Shown here: one piece after another, positions 55,088-64,000 of the stretch
Layout: each line of letters begins with the position of its first letter
Position numbering within the stretch: the first letter of the stretch is position 1
Origin: Monoplex corrugatus
Taxonomy: Eukaryota > Mollusca > Gastropoda > Littorinimorpha > Ranellidae
Length of the DNA: 64,000 bases
Direction: 5' to 3'
NCBI GenBank assembly: GCA_030674185.1
Contig: CM060314.1
Span: forward strand, 31,236,615 to 31,300,614
Position numbers and translations under genes: made by a program
Notes under the pieces: model-generated
The model's database searches: none
Told to the model about the DNA's origin: nothing
What the model saw: only the letters and a program-made list of their open reading frames with translations

Positions 55088-55185
55088 ACGTGGGTGGCGC
55101 CGCACTGCTGCGACGCGCTCTCAACGGTAAGAATTTTACATGGTAAATCCATTGGGACAAGAAGAAATGAATATGAACATGAATA
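55088..55185 (+). repeat. Interspersed repeat E, copy E4 with GAATATGAACAT tail
   Basis: GTGGGTGGCGCCGCACTGCT, GCGACGCGCTCTCAACGG, TTTTACATGGTAAATCCATT and GGGACAAGAAGAAATGAATA, then TGAACATGAATATG. Confidence 0.8.
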
Positions 55186-55187
55186 TG

Positions 55188-55320
55188 TATTTTCACGATG
55201 CTGGGGATTCTATGACCTTTGACGCCTTGATCTCGTGCTGACCTCATACTTATCATGAGGACGATCATATTATTCTATATGAAATTCTATTTAGGATTGC
55301 GTTTTTAAGTGTCAGGTCTG
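55188..55320 (+). repeat. Duplicated segment H, copy 2
   Basis: TTTTCACGATGCTGGGGATT, CTATGACCTTTGACGCCTTG, ATCTCGTGCTGACC and TTTAGGATTGCGTTTTTAAG: second copy of 54585-54722, here next to family E. Confidence 0.8.
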
Positions 55321-55329
55321 CACTCAGCC

Positions 55330-55650
55330 CTTACTTTGATGACATATCTTGCCATTTACCAGGCCCGAGAGATACAGACACTTGCAGTGTTGGGTGAGAA
55401 ACGTGAGCAACACCAGTCAGTGACTGCACTTGTGAAGTGGATGAGACAGCACTGTATGGTCCCAGTCTTCCCAATGTGCTCATAAGCACTCTCAGGCCTG
55501 AGTAGGAATCAATCAGGGCAGAAAAATCCAGGAATAATTTTTATTGTTGTTATCCCTGCTCTTATTGGACTGATGGAGGATTCGAACCCACGATCTCCCC
55601 GTGTCAGAGGTCCGTTGTGTTCACCACTTCGCCACGCTGACTGGTCCTGA
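55330..55650 (-). mobile_element. tRNA-derived SINE copy T5
   Basis: Reverse strand: CAGCGTGGCGAAGTGGTGAA (A box, 55621-55640), then GGGTTCGAATCC (B box, 55578-55589), then a body complementary to GAGCAACACCAGTCAGTGAC and GGCCCGAGAGATACAGACAC. Both internal polymerase III boxes are well preserved. Confidence 0.83.
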
Positions 55651-55671
55651 CATATACTCCTAATCATAATT

Positions 55672-57256
55672 TAAGGGCCACTTCTTCCTTCCTCTCTAAT
55701 TTTAAGTTGAAATAATTGACAATGTTTAGAATTGATTCTATGTTTTATTTCATCATTTCCACACCTGTTTTGGAAAAAGAAATTAGCACAATGACCCATT
55801 AGTGAACAGCACATGCATTTAAAGGAACATCCCCCCCTTTTCAAAAAACAAAGTGTCAGATTTGGCCAATCTGTTTTCAATATCGCGTGTGTCCGCCCCG
55901 AGCCTGGATGCATGCTTCACAGCGCCGATGCATCGACCCCACAAGGGTACGGAGTGTGTCCTGAGGGATGGCCGCCCACTCGATCTGCAGGATGTCGACC
56001 AGCCTGGCCAGGGTGCCCGGTGGGGGGTGGTTGTCCCTGATGCGCCTCCCGAGCACATCCCAGAGGTGTTCAATTGGGTTCAGGTCAGGTGAGCACGCTG
56101 GCCAGGCCATACGGACGACTTCATGCTGCTCCAGGAAGTCGGTCACAAGGCGTGCTCGATGCGCAGGTGCATTGTCGTCCTGGAAGATGGCGCCTTGACC
56201 AAGGTCCACAAGCGCAGGCAGTGCCACGGCCGCCAGAACCTCGTCCCGGTACCGGACCCCGTTCAGGATGCCGTCAATGGGGAGCAGGGGGGTCCGGGTA
56301 CCACGGCTCATGCCACCCCACACCATCACCGACCCGCCGCCGTACCGGTTATGCTCTTGGACAGTGGCGTTAGCGAACCTCTCCCCTTGACGTCGCCACA
56401 CCCGAGCCCGGCCATCGTTAAAGGTCAGGGTGAACCTGGACTCATCCGAAAACAAGACCCCGGGCCCACTGTTGCCTTGTCCAGGTCACGTGCTCCCTGG
56501 CCCAGGTCATGCGGCGCACTCTGTTGACCGGTGACAGCACGGGTCGGACGGCCGGTCTCCGTTACCTCAAGTTTGCCTCATGTAGCCGTCTTCTCACCGT
56601 GCTGCAGCTGATGTTAGCACCTGTTGCGTCCCTCAGCTGACCCCTCAAGGTCACCGCAGTGGATGCCCTTTCCCTCAGGACGGAGAGGGCAAGGTAGCGG
56701 TCTTGCTGTCTTGTCGTTACTCTGGGTCGACCCGTGTGACGCCTTTCCTGGACTGCTCCAGTCTCATTGAAGCGCTCCAGCAGTCTCTGGATTGTGGAAT
56801 GCGACACTTCAAGTCGTCTAGCAACTTCCCGCTGCGCTAGGCCTTCATCAAGCAGAGCGAGGGCTCTCCCCCGCTGTTCATCCGTCATCCGTCGTCTTGC
56901 AAGCATGGTTAAAACGAACCAAGAACGGGTCCTTTTTATCCTCGTCTGCGGGCAACTTTGGCTGGAGTAGTGTTCAAAAAGGGCTTGCCTTGCACGTGCA
57001 AAGCGAATTTTGTCGCTACCTTGCCTGCGTCGTCAGAGAGACCCTGCTGAAGATTCGACAATTTCGTGTGGAAATTGTCTTCCTTGGGCCGCCCATTGCA
57101 AATCGGCAAATCCCCAAACACGTGCCAAAAGGAAACTGCAATGTTGTCTGAGCTCTTATCCATTCATTTACGGCAACGAATTGGAGAAAAGAGTAAGAGA
57201 AAATAGGTTATTTCTCCTTTCAAAAATTGACTCAAAAACGTTCCTGGCCCTTCAAT
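55672..57256 (-). mobile_element. Second Tc1-like DNA transposon, inactivated
   Basis: About 1.58 kb around a broken DD34E transposase. Candidate ends are TTAAGGGCCA at 55671-55680 and TGGCCCTTCAATA at 57245-57257, inverted matches of about 8-10 bases next to TA-containing sequence. The ends are less certain than for the element at 12327. Confidence 0.7.
55877..56906 (-). pseudogene. Tc1-like transposase, DD34E, one stop and one frameshift
   Basis: The start MLARRRMTDEQRGRAL at 56906 opens an N-terminal helix-turn-helix (QREVARRLEVSHSTIQRLLE), a TGRPRV motif and a second HTH up to RRRLHEANLR. There a TAA (reverse of 56562-56564) interrupts the frame. The next segment (RRPAVRPVLSPVNR, TWAREHVTWTRQQW) is followed by a +1 shift at a four-C run (56458-56461). 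Then MFSDESRF, FNDGRARVWRR, GGGSVMVWGGM, QDDNAPAHRARL and SPDLNPIEHLWDVL give the DD34E triad with 34 residues between the second D and E. The end LGRRIRDNHPPPGTLARL to HTRY is intact. It is a different lineage from the 12.5-kb transposase, which shares only family-level motifs. Confidence 0.92.
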
Positions 57257-57429
57257 AATGACGTGTAGTATATTATCGGTCTACAAACTCATCAAAAGCC
57301 AGACAAATACGCAGGTGGAACGGTTGAGTTTGAATCGATGCCTTTCATCCCTCTTCCCAACTTACACACCACCACCACCACCACCCATCATCACACCACG
57401 CTATTGTTTTCAAAATGGAGATTGAAGAC

Positions 57430-57465
<36 letters not shown>

Positions 57466-57705
57466 GGAGAGAGAGAGAAACAAAAACGAGAGTAGGAATG
57501 AATGAAGAAAAGGAACGACATAGAATGGAATGTTCTAACACGAACACGACACAAGAGGAGTGTTAGGGAGATGTAAGAGCTTTTCGACAAGAAGAAACGG
57601 TCAGTGAAGAAATATAAAGACAAACAAAATAGATGATTAAGACGAAGAAAGAAGAAGAAACAAGCACACGAATCGAAAGGGAAGAGGAGAGGAGAAAGGA
57701 AAAGG

Positions 57706-57767
<62 letters not shown>

Positions 57768-57804
57768 CAGAGAGAGAGAAGAGAGGCGGCAGCTACCGAG
57801 AAAG
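57257..57804. repeat. (CCA)n, (GA)n tracts and unassigned sequence
   Basis: CCACCACCACCACC at 57368-57385, GA at about 57434-57480 and 57710-57765. No gene. Confidence 0.85.
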
Positions 57805-58268
57805 TTAACCCATTGACTCCCGCACCCTATCCACCAACTGCAAAAAGTTAAATCCTTTGACTCCCTCACCCTGTCCACCAGCTGGTGGATAGGGTGAGGG
57901 AGTCAAAGGGTTACGGCAAGTTGTTGCTTTGCTAGCATGGTTAACAATGCAGGATGCTGGTGGACAGGGTGAGGGAGTCAAAGGGTTCAGTTTTCGCTTT
58001 GCTAGCATGGTTGACAATGCAGGATGCTGGTGGACAGGGTGTGGGAGTCAAAGGGTTAAATTTTCGCTTTGCTAGCATGGTTGACAAAGCATGATGCTGG
58101 TGGACAGGTGTGGGAGTCAAAGGTTAAGTGTTTGCTTTGCTAGCATGGTGACAATGCAGGGTGCTGGTGGACAGGGTGTGGGAGTCAAAGGATTAAATTT
58201 TCGCTTTGCTAGCGTGGTTGACAATGCAGGGTGCTGGTGGACAGGGTGTGGGAGCCAAAGAGTTAAAA
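57805..58268 (+). repeat. Satellite S array, about 6 forward monomers after a palindromic start
   Basis: Starts with a reverse arm (TTTGACTCCCTCACCCTGTC, CACCAGC) folding back into TGGTGGATAGGGTGAGGG. Monomers of ~70 bases follow: TCAAAGGGTTAAATTTTCGC, TTTGCTAGCATGGTTGACAA, TGCAGGATGCTGGTGGACAG, GGTGTGGGAG. Confidence 0.92.
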
Positions 58269-58775
58269 ACCACAATATTCTGGACGCCTGTACGGTGTGC
58301 TGGCATTTTTTTTTGTTGTTTGTTGTTGTGCGTGTTCATTTGTAACAAGGCACAATCGTCAATCATCAATCAACCAGGCTGGCGAAGGCACGCGAACCGG
58401 GAACCCAAGCTGCAACGGATGAGCCGGTTGTGGCTGGTGAGGAGCGGGACGATGTGCACCACCTTGCTGTTCTCTGGACAGAAGGTGGTAGCTGTTCCTT
58501 TCTGTTCAGTGTTCAAGGAGTGCATCCGATGGTGATCCTCGTATCGCTGTAAGCTGTTGCAGTTGTCTGTTTGGTCTTTCTCTTTAGCTCCTTGTTTTTA
58601 CCTTTGATTTTCGGCTTCTCACGGTGAAAACTGTATGTCTCTACGGATTCGTTTACTTTCTTCTTTTTGTTTTTCTTAATGTCGTTGTTGTTGTTTTCAT
58701 TGTGTTGTTGTCCCGTTTGTTCTTCTTTCTTCTTTTTGTCTTCTCTCCTTCTGCTTCTACTTCCACTTCTTCATC
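58269..58775. other. Unassigned sequence, becoming T-rich
   Basis: No gene recognised. Confidence 0.4.
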
Positions 58776-58869
58776 ACCTCCTCCTCCTTCTTCTTTTTCT
58801 TTTTCTTTTTCTTTTCTTCTTCTTCTTTTCTTCTTCTTTTTCTCTTCTTCTTTTTCTTCTTCTTTTTCT

Positions 58870-58916
<47 letters not shown>

Positions 58917-59200
58917 TTCTTCTTCTTCTTCTTCTTCTTCTTCTTCTTCTTCTTCTTCTTCCTTCTTCTTCTTCTTCTTCTTCTTCTTCTCTTCTTCTCT
59001 TCTTCTTCCTTTCTCTCTCTCCTTCCTTCTTCTTTTTCTTTTCCTTCTTCTTCTTCTTCTTCTTTCCCTTCTTCTTCTTCATCATCATCTCCTCTCCTCC
59101 TCCTCCTCTCCTTCTTCTACCACCACCACCACCACCACTACTACCACTACAATATATACTACTACACTACTATTACTACTACTACACTACTATTCTTCTT
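58776..59200. repeat. (TTC)n/(CTT)n expansion and (ACC/ACT)n
   Basis: Nearly pure TTC with TTTTC and CTC variants at 58776-59110 (mirror-repeat, capable of triplex DNA), then ACCACCACC and ACTACTACT to about 59200. Confidence 0.95.
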
Positions 59201-59312
59201 TTTCTCTTCCTTTTCTCTTCCTTCTTCTTCTTCTTCGTATTGTGAGGATGCAGGCATTATGTCAACTGGTGTGTAATCTTGATTACAGGAAAAAAAATGA
59301 GTGTGCGTGTCG

Positions 59313-59760
<448 letters not shown>

Positions 59761-60040
59761 CCCACCCCACCCCAGAGAAGAGAGAGAGGTTTAGATCGAC
59801 GGAATGAAGGGCAACTTGTGAAACAAAAATGGACAAAGAAGGAAACGAAATATATTGCCGGATTTTTTTTTTTGATAGAAATGGACAGATGCAGAACTTG
59901 ATTATGGAAGAGAAGAAGAGGAGGAGAAAAACAAAAACAAACAAACAACAAACAAACAAAAAGTAAGCAGGAGAGGAAGAACGAGACGAAACGCTGAAGT
60001 AAAGATAATGTTTAAGACCGTACGCTTTCTGTGTCAACTT
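59761..60040. other. Unassigned A-rich sequence
   Basis: AACAAACAAACAAC near 59935-59962. No gene. Confidence 0.45.
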
Positions 60041-60049
60041 TGGCAAACA

Positions 60050-60137
60050 CAAACGCGCGCACGCACGCACACACACACGCACACATACACACGCACACAT
60101 GCGTGCGCACACACATGCACACACACAAGCGCACGCG

Positions 60138-60170
<33 letters not shown>
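60050..60170. repeat. (AC)n / CGCAC microsatellite
   Basis: Imperfect AC with CGCACG units. Confidence 0.95.
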
Positions 60171-60177
<7 letters not shown>

Positions 60178-60269
60178 ACCCTAACACACAAACCTACACA
60201 AACAATACTTATTCGTTTGCTCTCCACATAGTCATGTCACATTTGGCGATGAATTGTCTGTCTTTCATT

Positions 60270-60508
60270 CTTTTTTTTTCTTTTCTTTCTTTTCTTCTTT
60301 TCTGCTTTCTTTCTTTTTTCTTTCTTCTTCTTTCTTTCTTTCTTTATTTCTTTCTTTTTTTCTTTCTTCTTTTTTTCTTTCTTTTCTTCTTTCTTTCTTT
60401 TCTTTTCTTTCTTTCTTTCTTTCTTTCTTTCTTTTCTTTTCTTTCTTTCTTTTCTTTTATTTCTTTTCTTTTCTTTCTTTTCTTTTCTTTCTTTCTTTCT
60501 TTCTTTAT
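60270..60508. repeat. (TTTC)n microsatellite
   Basis: About 240 bases of TTTC/TTTTC repeats. Confidence 0.95.
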
Positions 60509-60634
60509 CGGTTTCTGTCGGCTGCCATGGAGCTTGGTGGTCAAAGGAGTTGTGGTCGGGCTAAGCCTTTAGCGTCGCTCCAGCTGACAGAATCGACATC
60601 TCTGTAGTACGTGTTCAGCTGTTCGGATCTTTCC

Positions 60635-61100
60635 TTTGACTACTGCACCCTGTCCACCAGCACACGCACTGTCAACCACGCTAGCAAAGCAAAAACTTAA
60701 CCCTTTGATCCCGCCCTTCCCCACATCTGCACTGTCACCACTAGCTAAGCAAACTAACCTTTGATCCTCGCCCGTCACCACATCGCACTGTCAACCACGC
60801 TAGCAAAGCAAAAACTTAACCCTTGATTCCTCACCTGTCCACCACATCTGCACTGTCACCACGCTAGCAAGCAAAACTACCTGATCCCTCACCGTCCACC
60901 AGCAGCACTGTCAACACGCTAGCAAAAGCAAAAACCTAACCCTTTGATTCCCTCACCCTGTCCACCACATCGCACTGTCAACCACGCAGCAAAAGCAAAA
61001 CCTAACCTTTGATCCTCACCTGTCCACCAGCTCTGTACCGTCAACCAACTACAAAGCAAAAACCTACCCTTTGATTCCCTCACCCTATCTACCAGCTTCC
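60635..61100 (-). repeat. Satellite S array, about 6-7 reverse monomers with many deletions
   Basis: Reverse monomers: CCTTTGACTACTGCACCCTG, TCCACCAGCACACGCACTGT, CAACCACGCTAGCAAAGCAA and AAACTTAACCCTTTGAT. Many units lack one base at several places, unlike the cleaner array at 57805. Confidence 0.9.
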
Positions 61101-61385
61101 TGGAAATCTTCTGACCAGCACCGCAGGTGTCTGTATCTCTCGGGCCTGGACATATTATGATAGTAAGTATAGAGTACAGGCGCAGTCTTAATCCTAGATG
61201 GAACTCCATAGCATCATAGTTATCATCCTCATCGCCATCATTATCATCGAATTGTAAAAAAAAAAAAAAGAAAACGTGCTAGTTTCTGTTTGGCCAATCA
61301 GGTGGCGTAGAAAATGGTGGGAAGGTGAGCACGAACGTAACCTCCCTGAGTGCGATGATCCTAAAACAAAAAGAAGAAAAAAAGG
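61095..61385 (+). mobile_element. tRNA-derived SINE copy T6 (5' truncated)
   Basis: ATCTTCTGACCAGCACCGCA, GGTGTCTGTATCTCTCGGGC, CCTAGATGGAACTCCATAGC and, further on, GAGCACGAACGTAACCTCCC and GATCCTAAAA match 62588-62875. The shared region extends past the ATC-rich segment, so the full element may be ~500 bp. Confidence 0.8.
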
Positions 61386-61469
61386 AAATAGCCGAGTACT
61401 ATATCCGCTGGAAGAGTACTGTCATGGGACTATGCTTCCCCAGGAGACCCAAGGAATAAGTCGAGTGAG

Positions 61470-61665
61470 TCGTCCTTTGACTCCCGCACCCTTTGCCCCC
61501 AAAATAAAAACAACCCTTTGATTCTCCCACCCTATCCATTAACTTCTACAAGAAGCTGGTGGATAGGCTGAGGAAACCAAAAGGTTAAGTTTTTGCTTTG
61601 CTAGCATTGTTGACAATGGAGGATGCTGGTGGACAGGGTGTGGAAAACAAAGGGTTAAACGTGAC
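61470..61665. repeat. Fold-back satellite S, copy S6
   Basis: TTTGATTCTCCCACCCTATC, CATTAACTTCTACAAGAAGC and TGGTGGATAGGCTGAGG form an imperfect palindrome. A forward monomer follows (TTGCTTTGCTAGCATTGTTG, GATGCTGGTGGACAGGGTG). Confidence 0.85.
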
Positions 61666-61689
61666 AATCAAGCTATGTCAGTATTTCCC

Positions 61690-61797
61690 CGTTTTCTATC
61701 AGTTCTGGATTTTCTCCATCACATGGCACCTATGACGTTAGTGCATATGGAATTTATTTAGAGCGCGGAGACGTCATCTTGAGAAACTGAAACTGTC
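61690..61797 (+). repeat. Interspersed repeat D, copy D4
   Basis: CCATCACATGGCACCTATGA, CGTTAGTGCATATGGAATTT, AGAGCGCGGAGACGTCATCT and TGAGAAACTGAAAC. Confidence 0.75.
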
Positions 61798-62371
61798 AGT
61801 TGTTCAGTTTATATTAACATTATCTCTGAGGCTGTTCTCGTGGAATCTTATGCTACTATCATTTGGTAACAAAGTCTTTTCAAGTTTACGTGTTCCTCAA
61901 AAACTGGAAATAACTTTGTTTCGGACTCATAGACAAGATCACTGACCGGGCGAAATGAATGAACGAAATATGTTGTTGAATTATCTTCCGTCTCCAGAAC
62001 CATCTTTTTGCTTCAGTTTCACATATAAGGGCGGGGACAGCTTATCTTCTCTTTTTAAAGAGTCGCATCAATACATTGCCACAAAAAAACGGCACAGGAA
62101 TGCTTGCCTCCCCTTACGTTGTTGTTTGGAATCGTTCGTGAATCCAAAAATTAGCAATGTATATTTAAGCTTATTTATAAGCTTATTTATTATTGTTCGA
62201 GCCTGTTACATGAAACGAAACACATTCATAAATAACTGAGAAATCGGCGGAGAAAGATAGAACAAGGATATCTCCTTTCTTTAAGTATTTTCGAGGGCAA
62301 TGTTATCTGCAGAATAATTGTGTACATCCAGCCCTTATATATATAGGGTCTACACTAATATAAGTAAAATA
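61798..62371. other. Unassigned sequence
   Basis: A short frame near 61955-62239 has no domain. AAGCTTATTTATAAGCTTAT near 62167 is a small palindrome. Confidence 0.45.
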
Positions 62372-62878
62372 TACCAGACGCAGTGTTGTAGTAGTTAACG
62401 GAACACACTACCGACTGGAAGGTTGTGGGTTCGAATCCCCATCAGTACCTTCAAAAGTCATTATGGGATTTTTTCGCTCTAACCGGCTCTTACCCAGAGT
62501 TAGGCGTGCTATGGGCTCATTGGAAAGACTGGAGCCACACAGTCGAGTCTCATGCACTTCGCAGATACGTCATTGAGGGTGTTGTTCAAATCTTCTGACC
62601 AACACCGCAGGTGTCTGTATCTCTCGGGCTTGGTTGACGCCAGGATATATTATGATAGTAAGCGTAGAGTACAACCCTGTCGCGCAGTCTCAATCCTAGG
62701 TGGAACTCCATAGCATCATGATTATCATTCACATCGACGTCATCATCATCGCATAATGAAAACTGTTTCAGCTTCTGTGGCCATTAAAGTGGCATAGAAA
62801 ATGGGACGAAAAAGAAAAAAAGTGAGCACAAAGGTAACCTCCCTAAATACAATGATCCTAAAAAAATATGTATATAAG
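62372..62878 (+). mobile_element. tRNA-derived SINE copy T7 (most complete)
   Basis: The head CAGTGTTGTAGTAGTTAACG (A-box region) and GGTTCGAATCC (B box, 62428-62438) have tRNA-like spacing. The body is GCGTGCTATGGGCTCATTGG, GTCGAGTCTCATGCACTTCG, CCGCAGGTGTCTGTATCTCT and GGTTGACGCCAGGATATATT, followed by an ATCATC-rich segment and GATCCTAAAAAAATATG. B-box and tRNA-like heads define polymerase III-transcribed SINEs. Confidence 0.85.

Positions 62879-64000
<1,122 letters not shown>

Noticed and set aside
61955..62239. 94-residue forward frame
   Set aside because: No recognisable motif; AT-rich surroundings make such a frame likely by chance.

Overview
This is eukaryotic, apparently intergenic or intronic DNA with no recognisable host gene. 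Nearly every stretch is a microsatellite, a satellite-like array or a transposable element. Very long (TG)n/(AC)n tracts, I-superfamily LINEs, Tc1-like transposons and tRNA-derived SINEs together suggest an invertebrate, most plausibly a mollusc (perhaps a marine gastropod). That assignment comes from family-level familiarity, not a search, and is tentative.

Layout. 1-3.6 kb: duplicated TG-rich blocks and a 23-bp minisatellite grown from a LINE 3' UTR. 3.6-7.2 kb: head-to-tail copies of a roughly 560-bp retroposon, here called family B, mixed with short LINE-A tails. 7.2-9.8 kb: an old ~700-bp duplication flanking TG/CT repeats. 12.3-14.0 kb: a Tc1-like DD34E transposon with an uninterrupted transposase and matching terminal inverted repeats. 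14.1-19.0 kb: LINE-A, a decayed I/Nimb-like element (zinc-knuckle ORF1; endonuclease, reverse transcriptase and RNase H in ORF2). 19.0-19.9 kb: reverse-strand fragment of a second LINE type (LINE-R). 20-26 kb: many LINE-A tails and family B copies. 26-34 kb: microsatellites, a 63-bp tandem array, a 26-bp array and a LINE-R 3' end inserted in satellite. 34.5-39.6 kb: LINE-B, with an SGNH-hydrolase-like ORF1 and an EN-RT-RNase H ORF2. 40-52 kb: family B, SINEs, a 60-bp array and further LINE fragments. 52-64 kb: CT/AC repeats, a second broken Tc1-like element, fold-back satellite arrays, SINEs and long AC tracts.

How the parts relate. LINE-A, family B and a third TG-block family (C) end in nearly the same ~35-nt structured tail. 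The expected reading is that non-autonomous families B and C, and a ~115-nt LINE-A derivative, parasitise LINE-A's reverse transcriptase through a shared 3' recognition hairpin. About 30 such tails are present and all that I found lie on the + strand, whereas the LINE-R fragments and tRNA-SINEs occur on both strands. One short LINE-A tail has a 12-bp target-site duplication and an apparent empty site about 1.1 kb away. The palindromic 'TTAACCCTTTGAC' satellite forms several local arrays and hosts one LINE-R insertion.

All coordinates of repeat edges are by eye and approximate to about 10-30 bases unless a target-site duplication fixes them.
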